A stretch of 64,000 bases of DNA from Gammaproteobacteria bacterium (GCA_021773355.1 JAJFKE010000002.1:1-64000); one strand, 5' to 3'; counted from the stretch's first letter, positions 17,938 through 28,209 are shown. Numbers and translations: made by a program. The notes: generated from the sequence alone by a model not told the origin.

Positions 17938-20169
17938 ATGAGTAGAACTACTTTTTCCATTGCCCTGTTACTGGCGCTGTTTCTCGCGGCCTGTTCACCT
18001 CCATCCCAAGAGCCTGCTGCGGTTGCAGAGCAAGTCAGCGCTATTGTTCAAGTAGACCCAGCCGAATTACAGCGCTGGGAAGAACAGGCAAGCAAAGTCA
18101 CCATAAGTCGAGACAAATGGGGCATAGCACATATCTACGGCGTGACAGATGCCAACACAGTGTTCGGCACTTTGTACGCACAGGCCGAGGATGACTTTAA
18201 TAGGGTTGAGACCAACTATATAAATGCAATGGGCCGCTTGGCGGAGGCCGAAGGTGAAGCAGAGCTATTTCGAGATCTGCGCATGAAATTGTTCATAGAT
18301 CCATCTGATATACAGGCTCAATATGAGGAAAGCCCAGACTGGCTGAAGTCTCTCATGGATGCCTTTGCAGATGGCCTCAACTATTACCTGCACACCCATC
18401 CTGAAGTTACACCACGGGTTATAACGCGGTTCGAGCCTTGGATGGCGTTAACGTTTTCTGAAGGAAGTATCGGCGGCGACATAGAGCGAGTTAATCTGCG
18501 CAGCCTGCAAGAATTCTATGGCGATGGAACCCTGGTCGCCCAGGCTGAATCAGTTTCTGATGGAGAGCCACGAGGGTCTAACGGTTTCGCTATCGCACCT
18601 TCCAATTCAGAAAGCGGTAATGCACTGCTATGGATAAATCCCCACACATCATTCTTCTTTCGTTCTGAATTACACATGGTTAGTGAAGAAGGGTTAAATG
18701 CCTATGGCGCCGTTACCTGGGGACAGTTTTTTATCTATCAGGGCTTTAACGAAAACGCCGGATGGATGCATACCTCCAGTCGCGCCGATGCCATCGATGA
18801 ATATCTTGAAACTATCATCCAGAAAGACGATGGTTACTACTATAGCTATGGCAGTGAAGAAAGAAAACTGAGAGAAACTGAACTAAACCTTCCATATAAG
18901 AATGGTGATGGACTATCGAGCAGGACTTTCACTGTCTATCACAGCCATCATGGACCGATAATACGTGAGCTGGATGGCAAATGGGTGAGCATTAAGCTCA
19001 TGCAGGAACCGGTGAAGGCTCTGACCCAGTCATATACCCGCACTAAGGCACAAAATCATGAGGAGTTTTATGCCAGCATGGAATTATTAACTAATTCCTC
19101 CAATAACACCGTGTATGCCGACTCAGACGGGAATATTGCCTACTATCACGGCAACTTTATTCCGATTCGTGATACCTCATTCGATTGGAATAGCCCGCTT
19201 GATGGCAGCAACGCCGCAACCGAATGGCAGGGTCTGCATACTGTGGATGAAATTATTCACCTGCTCAACCCGCCGAACGGATGGATTCAAAACACGAATA
19301 ACTGGCCGTTTACTGCAGCTGGCGCGTACAGTCCGAAAGCAGAAGACTACCCCATCTATATGGCGAATAACCCTGAGAACCCTCGTGGCATCCATGCCGT
19401 TCGTGTGTTACAGGATAAAACTGATTTCAATATCGAGAGCATGATCGAAGCAGCCTATGATCCCACGCTAACCGCTTTTGAAGATTTAATACCAAACCTG
19501 CTTCTTATTACAGCGGTCGATAGCCAAGCGGAGCGACAGGTTTCAATCCAGTCTGAAACATTGGAATATATCGACCTATTACGAGATTGGGATTACAAGT
19601 TTTCACTAGACTCAACGGCTACTTCTCTCGCCGTGTACTGGGGTCAAACCCTAATGGACATGGTAGCAGCGGACGCGGCTGCAGCGGGCATCAATATCTA
19701 CGAGTACATGGCCAACAACGCCAGCAGTGCAGAAAAATTAAGTTCCTTACGTCAGGCAGCGGAAAAATTGCAGGCTGACTTCGGTAGCTGGCAGGTGCCA
19801 TGGGGAGAAATTAACCGCTACCAGCGCTTGAATGGTGACATCGTTCAAGACTTTGACGATGAGCAGGAAAGTCTACCGGTAGCGTTTGCATCAGCACGCT
19901 GGGGATCTCTCGCTTCCTTCGGTAGTCGCAGCTATCCCGGCACCAAACGCATGTATGGCACCAGTGGTAATAGTTTTGTCGCCGCGGTTGAATTTGGCGA
20001 ACGTGTTTCGGCTAAGGCCATCACCGTGGGTGGACTAAGTAGTGACCCGGCCTCACCACATTTCGACGATCAGGCTGTCATGTATACCCAAGGTGAATTT
20101 CGAGATGTTTTGTTTTATCGGGAAGATATAGAGGCGAATCTGGAAAGAGAATATTCGCCGGGAAACTAG
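17938..20169 (+). CDS. Lipoprotein penicillin-acylase family Ntn hydrolase
   Basis: A 743-residue protein with a lipoprotein signal (LFLAAC, Cys19). The order fits the acylase precursor: an alpha region with KWGIAHIYG near 60 and AQAEDDFNRVE near 83, a spacer, then PRGSNGFAIAP near residue 217, where the Ser after Gly would become the N-terminal nucleophile of the beta subunit after self-cleavage. Members hydrolyse amide bonds of penicillins, acyl-homoserine lactones or cyclic lipopeptides. GAGGT stands before the ATG. It follows the amidohydrolase by 43 bases. Which acyl amide it cleaves cannot be read from sequence. Confidence 0.86.
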   Translation: MSRTTFSIALLLALFLAACSPPSQEPAAVAEQVSAIVQVDPAELQRWEEQASKVTISRDKWGIAHIYGVTDANTVFGTLYAQAEDDFNRVETNYINAMGRLAEAEGEAELFRDLRMKLFIDPSDIQAQYEESPDWLKSLMDAFADGLNYYLHTHPEVTPRVITRFEPWMALTFSEGSIGGDIERVNLRSLQEFYGDGTLVAQAESVSDGEPRGSNGFAIAPSNSESGNALLWINPHTSFFFRSELHMVSEEGLNAYGAVTWGQFFIYQGFNENAGWMHTSSRADAIDEYLETIIQKDDGYYYSYGSEERKLRETELNLPYKNGDGLSSRTFTVYHSHHGPIIRELDGKWVSIKLMQEPVKALTQSYTRTKAQNHEEFYASMELLTNSSNNTVYADSDGNIAYYHGNFIPIRDTSFDWNSPLDGSNAATEWQGLHTVDEIIHLLNPPNGWIQNTNNWPFTAAGAYSPKAEDYPIYMANNPENPRGIHAVRVLQDKTDFNIESMIEAAYDPTLTAFEDLIPNLLLITAVDSQAERQVSIQSETLEYIDLLRDWDYKFSLDSTATSLAVYWGQTLMDMVAADAAAAGINIYEYMANNASSAEKLSSLRQAAEKLQADFGSWQVPWGEINRYQRLNGDIVQDFDDEQESLPVAFASARWGSLASFGSRSYPGTKRMYGTSGNSFVAAVEFGERVSAKAITVGGLSSDPASPHFDDQAVMYTQGEFRDVLFYREDIEANLEREYSPGN

Positions 20170-20203
20170 AATGCCTCGGGAAATATTCGCTTCGAGGCAT
20201 TCT
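20168..20203 (+). terminator. Stem-loop overlapping the acylase stop codon
   Basis: AGAATGCCTCG and CGAGGCATTCT pair perfectly around a 14-base loop. The stem includes the TAG stop. There is no T-tract, so it may act as an mRNA 3' end stabiliser or weak terminator between converging genes. Confidence 0.45.
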
Positions 20204-20221
20204 GAAGAGTTAGCTTACTAA

Positions 20222-21940
20222 CTAATAACCTATCGCAGCACCGTCTCCGCGACGAGAATCAGCAGCCCCCTCGAACAAGCCGTTCACTCGATCATGGTAG
20301 ACGGCCATAGCAGCTCCCTGCCCTCCACGCGTCGTCAAGCGATGGCCCTTTTCCTCGTAGAGCCGAATGGTATCCGGTGATAGAGCCCTGGTTTCCATGC
20401 TGGTTACATTCGGCAACCACTGATGATGAATGCGCCCCGCCTCCACAGATTCAGCAATATTCATTTCATGATCGATGACATTCAATATTAGTTGCATCGT
20501 GGTATTAATAATAGTCTTACCACCCGGACTGCCGGCGGTGAAAACAGGCTTGCCGTCTTTGGCAACGATGGTGGGCGTCATGCTAGACAGTGGGCGCTTC
20601 TCTGGCGCCACTAAATTTGGCACGGTGCCTATAAGTCCGCGTGAATTAGTGACACCTGGCACGGCATTAAAATCGCCCATCTCGTTGTTCAGCAAATAAC
20701 CGCCGCCATCAACAACGATACCGGAGCCGTAGCCAAATTCCAGAGTATAAGTCATGCTTACCATGTTACCGTCTTTGTCCACCACCGAGAAATGCGTGGT
20801 TTCCTCACTTTCGTAAATTTGTGCAAAGTCTTCAGGACTGCTGGGGGAGGCCGCGTCCATGTCGATTGAAGCGCCTAAGGTGGCCGCATACTCTTTGTCC
20901 ATCAAGCGCTGCAAAGGCATACCTTCATTGAAGTCAGGGTCGCCTAGATGTTGTGCGCGATCGGCGTAGGCTCTACGCATAGTCTCTGTGAGCACATGTA
21001 AGTAGTCGGCAGAATTATGCCCCATATCCGCCAGATCGAAACCTTCAAGAATATTTAACATTTCCACCAGGGCGACACCGCCCGAACTAGGCGGCGGCAT
21101 GCTGACAATGTCATAGCCTCTATAAGTACCACGAATGGGCTCCCGTTCCTGCGCTTCATACTTCAGCAAATCTTCTTCGGTTATAAGTCCGCCAATATCC
21201 GCCATAAAACCGGCTAGGCGCTCGGCATTCTCACCTTTATAGAAACCATCCTGCCCATGATTTTGGATCAGTTCCAGAGTACGGGCCAAATCAGGTTGGC
21301 GCCAAGTTTCACCTAATTCATACAGTGAGCCGTCGGCCTTGTAAAATTTCGCGGCCGAAGACGGATACTGATCGAAACGAGACTTACTACGGGCAAAACC
21401 GGTATACAGCGAGTAACTGATTGGTATTCCGTCCCTGGCAAGCTTTACCGCGGGCGCCACCAGATCAGCCCAGGGCAGACTTCCAAGTTCCTGATGAGCC
21501 TTCCATAATCCGGCAACAGTTCCGGGGACACCTACAGCCAGAGGACCGATGTGGTTCGAGTTATTGACCACATTTCCATCTAAGCCCAAATACATACGCT
21601 CAGTCGCAGCCAACGGCGCTTTCTCCCTGAAATCGTAAGTGGTCGCGTGGCCATCGTCACCGTGATAAACCATGAAGCCACCACCACCGATATTGCCAGC
21701 TGACGGCCAGGTAACGGCCAGAGCAAACGCTGTGGCCACAGCCGCATCTACAGCATTTCCACCCTGTTTAAGTGCGCCAACTCCTGCTTCCGAGGCCAAT
21801 TTAGATGCACTGGTCACGATGCCATTCTTTACACGTAAAGGAGTTCTGCCACCCTCAGAGAAAGAGGTGGAGAGCAGCATCAAACTCAGGAAAAAGAGAA
21901 AGCACTTGGTAGTCTTGCTAACAAACGGTTGGTGACTCAT
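20222..21940 (-). CDS. ggt: Gamma-glutamyltransferase
   Basis: An exported self-processing Ntn hydrolase of about 572 residues that removes gamma-glutamyl groups from glutathione and other peptides in the periplasm. Seen are GGNAVDAAVATAFALAVTWP near the N-terminus, GNIGGGGFMVY, PPPSSGGVALVEMLN, and the processing site ETTHFSVVDKDGNMVS, where the first Thr of TTHFS becomes the nucleophile, then the C-terminal GSPGGKTIINT. The ATG at 21940 is chosen over 21985 because GAGAG precedes it and the signal peptide follows. It converges with the acylase gene. It fits the peptide-scavenging neighbours. Confidence 0.93.
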   Translation of the reverse strand: MSHQPFVSKTTKCFLFFLSLMLLSTSFSEGGRTPLRVKNGIVTSASKLASEAGVGALKQGGNAVDAAVATAFALAVTWPSAGNIGGGGFMVYHGDDGHATTYDFREKAPLAATERMYLGLDGNVVNNSNHIGPLAVGVPGTVAGLWKAHQELGSLPWADLVAPAVKLARDGIPISYSLYTGFARSKSRFDQYPSSAAKFYKADGSLYELGETWRQPDLARTLELIQNHGQDGFYKGENAERLAGFMADIGGLITEEDLLKYEAQEREPIRGTYRGYDIVSMPPPSSGGVALVEMLNILEGFDLADMGHNSADYLHVLTETMRRAYADRAQHLGDPDFNEGMPLQRLMDKEYAATLGASIDMDAASPSSPEDFAQIYESEETTHFSVVDKDGNMVSMTYTLEFGYGSGIVVDGGGYLLNNEMGDFNAVPGVTNSRGLIGTVPNLVAPEKRPLSSMTPTIVAKDGKPVFTAGSPGGKTIINTTMQLILNVIDHEMNIAESVEAGRIHHQWLPNVTSMETRALSPDTIRLYEEKGHRLTTRGGQGAAMAVYHDRVNGLFEGAADSRRGDGAAIGY

Positions 21941-22331
21941 TACGTTACTCTCAAATAGTGCGTTAGACGGATTAGCCCAAAGCATCCAGAAAACTATTAT
22001 CTAGACCTCATAGCCCGTATTTTAGTTCATCAAGGCAGCTCGTTCACCCCCATAATAGCCTGCCTCACAGCGAGAAAACATGGCTTTCGCAGACAAAAAG
22101 CTCCTCATTGTCTGATTAAATCCTCCCCGCATCTGGAATTTCCAGCTAAATACTCTTCAAAAAGCATGCTAATACATTGTCATCCAGCGATTCGAAGTGC
22201 TAATTTGACTGTTTCATTCATATGCACGTACATGGGACTCAGCTAGGTCTAAATTCGCTGAGTCCAATGCACTGCATCAACCAAAGCTACCAATAATCAG
22301 TCATTTATTGTTAATTCGAAACAGAGACATT
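21941..22331. other. Gene-free divergent region between ggt and the dipeptidase
   Basis: Promoters of both flanking genes must lie here. A perfect inverted repeat GGACTCAGC/GCTGAGTCC (22235-22265, 13-base loop) stands 67 bases before the dipeptidase start and could be an operator or leader hairpin. TTGACT at 22205 could be a -35, but no good -10 was found. No small gene seen. Confidence 0.5.
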
Positions 22332-23699
22332 ATGCCTATGTATTCCCGCTGCAGATCGCTAAAACACTTCACCTTCATCGCCCTTTTGGCTTCTTTCCTC
22401 GCTGCTTGCAGCGACGATTCGGCGCAACCCCAAGGTAGTACACCCGCTGCTACCGGCAGCAGCGTCGTTGAGACCGAACAACAATTGCTGGAACGAGCCC
22501 GTGACATTCACCAGCGAGTGATAACTCTGGATACCCATGCCGACATCAACACCAATAATTTTACAGCGGAGAATAACTACACCGCGGATTTGGACACCCA
22601 AGTGAATCTGCCGAAGATGGAGCAAGGTGGCCTGGACGTGGCCTGGTTTATAGTCTACACCGGCCAATCGACATTAGACTCTGCCGGCTATGCGGCTGCT
22701 TATGCCAACGCCATCGACAAATTTGATGCTATCCATCGCCTTGCTGAAAATCTCGCTCCCGATCGAATCGAAATAGCCTATAGCTCAGACGACGTAAGAC
22801 GCATTAGTGCCGCCGGTAAGAAAGTAGCCATGATAGGGATAGAGAACGCTTATCCGGTTGGTTTGGATATAGCCAATATCAAAGATTTTCAGGAGCGTGG
22901 TGGGCGTTACATGTCGCTGGCTCATAATGGCCATAGTCAATTCGCCGATTCCAACACCGGAGAGCGAGATAATGACTGGCTGCACAATGGTCTCAGCGAC
23001 ATGGGTAGAGAAGCCATCGCGGAAATGAATAAGTGGGGAATTATGATCGATGTTTCTCACCCTTCAAAGCCCGCGATAATGGAAATGTTGGACCTAACGC
23101 GCGCTCCTCTTATTGCTTCGCATTCGTCGGCAAGGGCCTTGAACGAGCACAGTCGCAACCTGGACGATGAGCAGCTACTTGGAATCAAAGAAAATGGTGG
23201 TGTGGTGCAGACAGTTGCATTCAGTAGTTACCTCGATGGGGAAAAGAACGCCAAGCATCGCGAAGCTCTGAGCCAATTAACCTCCAGCATAGCCGCCGAT
23301 CTTGGTTATGAAATGCTGAGCTTTCCTGAAATTAATGCGCTCAGTGAGGTCGAGCAAGCCGCCTACAGGACGCGCATGTCAGAAATCAACGCATTGGCCG
23401 CACCTCGAATTGAAGCGGAGGTGAATGCCGTTGCACCTCCGGTTGATGTTGCTGACTTCGTTGACCACATTGATTATATGGTTGAGTTGATTGGTCTGGA
23501 GCATGTTGGAATCAGCTCTGACTTCGACGGCGGTGGCGGTATTAGCGGATGGAACAACGCATCGGAAACGTTCAACGTAACTATTGAACTGGTACGTAGA
23601 GGTTATACGGAAGAGCAGATCGGCATGCTGTGGAGTGGCAATCTGCTTCGGGTGTTAGATGATGTGCAACGAGTCGCGGCTGAAATTCAAGCCGAATGA
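22332..23699 (+). CDS. Lipoprotein membrane dipeptidase (M19, renal dipeptidase type)
   Basis: A 455-residue zinc peptidase with a lipoprotein signal (ASFLAAC). Zinc-site motifs are DTHADI near residue 65, GIENAYPVG, DVSHPSKPA, SHSSARAL and GISSDFDGGGGI, all in M19 order. The family hydrolyses dipeptides, including D-residue or dehydro forms, and some beta-lactams. The upstream TTG at 22308 adds eight residues without a signal function, so ATG at 22332 is preferred. It is divergent from ggt; together they could degrade glutathione-like peptides to amino acids outside the cytoplasm. Confidence 0.88.
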   Translation: MPMYSRCRSLKHFTFIALLASFLAACSDDSAQPQGSTPAATGSSVVETEQQLLERARDIHQRVITLDTHADINTNNFTAENNYTADLDTQVNLPKMEQGGLDVAWFIVYTGQSTLDSAGYAAAYANAIDKFDAIHRLAENLAPDRIEIAYSSDDVRRISAAGKKVAMIGIENAYPVGLDIANIKDFQERGGRYMSLAHNGHSQFADSNTGERDNDWLHNGLSDMGREAIAEMNKWGIMIDVSHPSKPAIMEMLDLTRAPLIASHSSARALNEHSRNLDDEQLLGIKENGGVVQTVAFSSYLDGEKNAKHREALSQLTSSIAADLGYEMLSFPEINALSEVEQAAYRTRMSEINALAAPRIEAEVNAVAPPVDVADFVDHIDYMVELIGLEHVGISSDFDGGGGISGWNNASETFNVTIELVRRGYTEEQIGMLWSGNLLRVLDDVQRVAAEIQAE

Positions 23700-23789
23700 A
23701 ATGTCGAAAGATAGGGAAATATTAATATTGTGATTCCACTTGGCAAAGTAATTACCAGTTCGGCACAGGCCTAAGAATCGGGAGTAAAT

Positions 23790-24338
23790 ATGAAACACTT
23801 TTCAAAACTACTAGTCACGGCTTGTCTTGGCTGCTGTTATATCAATACCATCTTTGCCGCTGAGGATGGTGCGACCCTAATGAGCAAGGAAGAGGTAGAT
23901 GCCACCCTGAAACAGGGCTTAGCAAACCTGGCTGAAGGCAGGACTGTGAGTGACATCGTGATGCGTCATATTGGCGTCGGCGAGGAGAACATGGGGGTGT
24001 CGGTAGTACAGCGCAGCAAGGTGGAAGACAATGGCGTCGAGACAGGCATCGCCCACGTTAATCTCGATGAGATTTACTATATTGTGGCGGGCGAAGGCAC
24101 CATGGTTACGGGAGGCGAATTTGTCGATATGCAAACCAGCAACAGCGCACTGCTGGGAGCCATGGAGCGTGGCGAGATCCGCGGCGGAATTCTGCAGAAA
24201 GTAAAGCCGGGCGATATTGCCATCATCCCAAAGGGGATGCCCCACGGCTGGCATGAAATGACCACCGACACCATTAGCTATATTATCTTCCGTGGCGATC
24301 CGGATAAGGTCATGGAAATTAAAACGTCTGCAGAGTAA
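23790..24338 (+). CDS. Exported cupin-domain protein
   Basis: A 182-residue protein with a signal peptide (1-23, IFAAEDG). Residues about 85-165 form one cupin barrel: LDEIYYIVAGEGTMVTGG for motif 1 and PGDIAIIPKGMPHGWHEM for motif 2. Motif 1 has Glu but lacks the usual His pair of metal-binding cupins, so the metal site may be incomplete. GGGAG precedes the ATG. It follows the dipeptidase by 90 bases. Function unknown; a second exported cupin lies at 51297-51755. Confidence 0.75.
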   Translation: MKHFSKLLVTACLGCCYINTIFAAEDGATLMSKEEVDATLKQGLANLAEGRTVSDIVMRHIGVGEENMGVSVVQRSKVEDNGVETGIAHVNLDEIYYIVAGEGTMVTGGEFVDMQTSNSALLGAMERGEIRGGILQKVKPGDIAIIPKGMPHGWHEMTTDTISYIIFRGDPDKVMEIKTSAE

Positions 24339-24530
24339 AAACTCAGTACGCTAAAAAGGCGGCGTTGCTAAGTAGCAGCCCTCCTTCCGTCTTAGAATAC
24401 ACAACCACTGCTGGTTGATTTAAATGTAATCAATACTGAGTTAATCCCTAACTTTGGCTTAATCAGCAATTCCATTGATGCAAATCTTGGCGGAGTCTTT
24501 ATCCGTCATGCTTCTAAATCAAAAACTGAG

Positions 24531-27221
24531 CTATCGTGCCGGTCTCGCATGGGCCGAGCCACGAAAGATTGCATTCATAAGTAGCACATTGAGGCCATCC
24601 AAATAAGCCCTTACCGTCGGGTCCTGAGTAAAGGCAATAACCTGACCTGCTCCGCGAACCTGGGAAATCACGAATGGTTTATAGGCCAACTGCCTTCGAT
24701 TCTCATCCCATATATAACCGCTGGCAAGCAAGTCATCGGGACCCTGAAAGCGCGCTACGTTAAAACCATCACTCAAACGAATTGGCGTATAAACATCACT
24801 TCCTCTGACCAAGACATTAACCACCGGTGCGACGCCAGCACTCAACCAGTGTTCCTGATCAACATCGGCCCTTACTAATACGCCGGCCACAGGATCAGGG
24901 TAATTCTCAAGAGCGTGTATCTGCGCCTCATATTGCTCTAGCTCGGTTAGGTACTGGCCGTCTACAGCGGCCTCCTCCTCTTCATTTTCCGTGGCCTCAA
25001 CCTCTGTCTCGAGAACAGCGCGTTCCCGGCGAACAGAGAGAAGATCAACATCCGGATCGGCCAGGAATCGGGTTGCATTACCCAAGCTTATTACTACACC
25101 ACCACGGCTCACCCAATCTTTCAGATTTTCAATTCCAGGCTCACCCAAGGCTAACTTATAACCAGCACCACTCATCAAAGGCAGTATTAACACCTGATAG
25201 CGATTCAAGTTTGCCGAGCGCAGATTATCGACACGAATCGGCGTCACCGGAAAATCAAATTGTCGTTCGATAACGAAGCGCGTATTTCCCGCACTGTAGG
25301 CGAGAGTAGGTTCGTCCCAGGCCATGGCAATCTTTGGTGCGTTGAAACGAGCAACATTCGCGCTACCAAAACTTGGGCCATCGGTTACCCAGCTATCGTC
25401 AACGGCTACCACGTTGGCACCGGTCTCATTTGCCAGGGTGCTAACAATTTCGTGAATTGAAGCGGGATTATCAGCAATATCGAGAATCAGTGTTCCCGCA
25501 GCATATTGATTGCCAAGGTTCGTGAATGTCTTGTCATTACTTTTTACAGTCAAACCTTCACGCAGCGCTCTAGCCAGAAATCTAACTGCCGGTGCCGAAC
25601 CCCATGGAACCAAATATGAAACTGCAGCGCGGCCGCCAGCGACCGTTCCTGGCTGAACCAATTCAGAGCCAACCAGTTCAAAATCGCCATTCGGGATGCG
25701 CCCACAGGTATGGGTATCAACATTCATCATCAGCGGCAGGGACCAGGCTGTCACATCATAGATTTCATCGGGTAGGTTACGCGCCCTGCGGCGCTCTTGC
25801 TCGCCCAGAAAATCTTCCTCCATATTTACCTCAACGTCCATCAAGGTACGGATGAATCTCTTCGCCGGCTGATCGCTTCGAATTAGATAGGAGCCGGCAG
25901 CATAAGATTCCCCACATGCGTTGAATGAAGACAATGCACGCTGCACTTCTACATCTTGCCGGCTAAGCAAACCTGCCATCTTATTTGCTGCCGCCTGGTC
26001 TTGCTGCAGGGGCAATATATAGGCACGTATGTCTTCTTTCTCGCCTTCTTCTATGGCGCTAACACGATACTCGTAAAAGTCCCGTAAAAATTTCTCACGA
26101 TTAGCCGCTACAGTTTCCGCAGTTGAGAGCGAGGTAACGAAATGATTTCTAACCGTGTATCTATAATGCAAATCGTTGCCATCATATTGCCTGACGACCA
26201 AACCCCGTGCCGACGCTTGCTCGTAAGTCATGGCGATACTGCCGAAGTAAGAGGGCCAGCTGGCACCATAACCAGGATAGAAGGCGTCATAGACTTCACG
26301 CGTAAAGTAGTCGAAACCAAACATGTCGAAATAGCGGGCATTGTTGCGACCAAACAATTGCAGGCTGGCACGCTGCGCCTCTGCCAGGTGTGGGTTGTAA
26401 GGTATTGCCTCCGGTGCAAAAAAGTAAGTCCCGTCTGAACCCATTTCATGGGCATCCACGTAAGCCACTGGATACCACTGTAACATTGCCTCGGTGCGAC
26501 CCTGTGTTTCCGGTTGTGTCTGAATGAACCAATCCCGGTTCATATCGAACAGATAATGATTCGTTCTCCCGCCCGGCCAGGGCTCATCATGTTCTGCCGA
26601 CAGCCGATCCGAATCAGGAACCAGGCCCTCTGCAGTCACGTAATTGTGAATAAAGCGGTCACGCCCATCGGGGTTCTGCATGGGATCTATCACCACGATG
26701 GTGTTTTGCAGAATTGAATCGACCTGGTCATCGCCTTGAGATGCGAGAAGATGGTAAGCGGTCAACATGGCCGCATCGGTAGAAGATATTTCATTGCCGT
26801 GCACACCGTAGGACAGCCAGGTAACCGCCGGCTGCTGGGCAATGATTGCGTTGGCGGCGTCCTCGTCGGTGACGCGCGGGTCGGCCAGCGCCTGCATATT
26901 GGCCTTCGCTTGTTCCAGGTTTGCGCTGTTTTGCGCATTTGATATTACCGCGTAAATCAATTCGCGATTTTGCCATGTGCGTGCATATTCAATTAGCTCC
27001 ACGCGATCCGGCGCTGCCTCTGCCAAGGCTTGAAAATACCGAATTACATCACGGTGCCAGGTAATTCGATCACCGGGCTGGTATCCCAACACCTGAAGGA
27101 CTGTCGGTATGGCCGGGTCATAGTTTGTATCGGGCCAGAACAGGAAATCATCCTGTGCGCAAAGAGGTAGGCTAAACGTGATGGCGAGTAAGCTTGTAAG
27201 GCAAAGTGATCGAAGATGCAT
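24531..27221 (-). CDS. Exported M14 zinc carboxypeptidase-like protein
   Basis: A protein of about 896 residues with a signal peptide (MHLRSLCLTSLLAITFS... LCAQ). The M14 zinc site is seen as HGNEISST (HxxE) near residue 143, with the third ligand His in the DAHEMGSDG region, and the substrate motif NPDGRDRF. The C-terminal half carries a large extension with a ThuA/GATase-like section (VLILPLMSGAGYKLA, VSRGGVVISLGNATRF). The M14-plus-extension layout is common in large exported peptidases of marine bacteria. The ATG at 27221 is chosen over 27293 because the signal peptide starts there. Confidence 0.85.
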   Translation of the reverse strand: MHLRSLCLTSLLAITFSLPLCAQDDFLFWPDTNYDPAIPTVLQVLGYQPGDRITWHRDVIRYFQALAEAAPDRVELIEYARTWQNRELIYAVISNAQNSANLEQAKANMQALADPRVTDEDAANAIIAQQPAVTWLSYGVHGNEISSTDAAMLTAYHLLASQGDDQVDSILQNTIVVIDPMQNPDGRDRFIHNYVTAEGLVPDSDRLSAEHDEPWPGGRTNHYLFDMNRDWFIQTQPETQGRTEAMLQWYPVAYVDAHEMGSDGTYFFAPEAIPYNPHLAEAQRASLQLFGRNNARYFDMFGFDYFTREVYDAFYPGYGASWPSYFGSIAMTYEQASARGLVVRQYDGNDLHYRYTVRNHFVTSLSTAETVAANREKFLRDFYEYRVSAIEEGEKEDIRAYILPLQQDQAAANKMAGLLSRQDVEVQRALSSFNACGESYAAGSYLIRSDQPAKRFIRTLMDVEVNMEEDFLGEQERRRARNLPDEIYDVTAWSLPLMMNVDTHTCGRIPNGDFELVGSELVQPGTVAGGRAAVSYLVPWGSAPAVRFLARALREGLTVKSNDKTFTNLGNQYAAGTLILDIADNPASIHEIVSTLANETGANVVAVDDSWVTDGPSFGSANVARFNAPKIAMAWDEPTLAYSAGNTRFVIERQFDFPVTPIRVDNLRSANLNRYQVLILPLMSGAGYKLALGEPGIENLKDWVSRGGVVISLGNATRFLADPDVDLLSVRRERAVLETEVEATENEEEEAAVDGQYLTELEQYEAQIHALENYPDPVAGVLVRADVDQEHWLSAGVAPVVNVLVRGSDVYTPIRLSDGFNVARFQGPDDLLASGYIWDENRRQLAYKPFVISQVRGAGQVIAFTQDPTVRAYLDGLNVLLMNAIFRGSAHARPAR

Positions 27222-27421
27222 TTTTTTATCTCTGGAAACTGAATTCAATTGGTTGCTAATTACTAAGCGGCTTTCGCGGATTTCAGCACACAATTTTCAG
27301 CACACAATCCGCATCGGTAGACTAGCGTTTTTTCGGCAGTCCATCTACTGAATCTGCGTGGTAGGTCAGGCAACTCTGGAGTTGTGTCACTCCGCCGCAG
27401 CAGGTATAAACAAAGCTAGAG

Positions 27422-28126
27422 ATGCAAACCATCATTATCGGAAACATTATGAAGTCGGAAACAGCGAACACGATAACACTGGCTTTCGAAGAATTTTCAG
27501 AAGCAGATATGAGAGCGCGCGCCTTGGATTTTAATACCCTGATGCAAAAGCGCAGGACAGTGCGTGATTTTTCCTCAAGGGCCATCCCCAGGGATGTTAT
27601 CGACTCCTGTCTAAGTGCAGCGGGCAGCGCCCCTAGCGGTGCGAACAGGCAGCCCTGGCACTTTGCTCTGATAAGCGATGCGGCCATAAAGCGTCAGATT
27701 AGATCGGCTGCGGAATTAGAGGAAGAGGAGTTCTATCGCAATCGTGCGCCGCAGGACTGGTTAGATGCGCTGGCACCGCTTGGCACGGACTCTGACAAGC
27801 CCTTTCTTGAACATGCACCCTACCTGATTGTGGTGTTCGCTCAGAAGTTCATCATCGACAAACAAGGCAAGAAACAGAAGAACTACTATGTAACCGAGTC
27901 AGCAAGTATTGCAACCGGACTGTTGATTGCTGCCTTGCACAATGCAGGCCTGGCTACACTGACCCATACACCCAGCCCAATGAAATTCTTAAACAAGATA
28001 CTGGGCAGACCCAGCACCGAAAAGCCGCTAATGGTCATCGTCACAGGTTATCCAGAAGCGGGAGCCAGAGTGCCCGACATTAAACGCAAGGCACTTGACG
28101 AAATTGTGAGTGTACATGGGGACTGA
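27422..28126 (+). CDS. Nitroreductase-fold flavoprotein of iodotyrosine deiodinase type
   Basis: A 234-residue FMN protein. [13 protein letters not shown] (44-56) and [12 protein letters not shown] (70-81) are the FMN-binding start; [20 protein letters not shown] and the [20 protein letters not shown] end follow iodotyrosine deiodinase (IYD) closely. Most telling, Glu101, Tyr105 and Lys126 have the same spacing (4 and 21) as the IYD residues that clamp the zwitterion of halotyrosine. IYD reductively removes halide from halotyrosines with NADPH or another donor. No signal peptide is seen, so it should be cytoplasmic. The start may be 27422 or the ATG at 27449. It is divergent from the M14 peptidase. 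Confidence 0.82.
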   Translation: MQTIIIGNIMKSETANTITLAFEEFSEADMRARALDFNTLMQKRRTVRDFSSRAIPRDVIDSCLSAAGSAPSGANRQPWHFALISDAAIKRQIRSAAELEEEEFYRNRAPQDWLDALAPLGTDSDKPFLEHAPYLIVVFAQKFIIDKQGKKQKNYYVTESASIATGLLIAALHNAGLATLTHTPSPMKFLNKILGRPSTEKPLMVIVTGYPEAGARVPDIKRKALDEIVSVHGD

Positions 28127-28209
28127 AACCTTGAGGTCTATGGCTCGATTTCACAGCTATACACCCTTTCCCTGGACATAGTCACTCGAAGCCCGACCAT
28201 TTAATACTG

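Noticed and set aside
24415-24433. TTGATT...AATCAA resembling an FNR box
   Set aside because: The spacer is 7 rather than the 2-4 bases needed, and it lies between converging genes where no promoter is expected.
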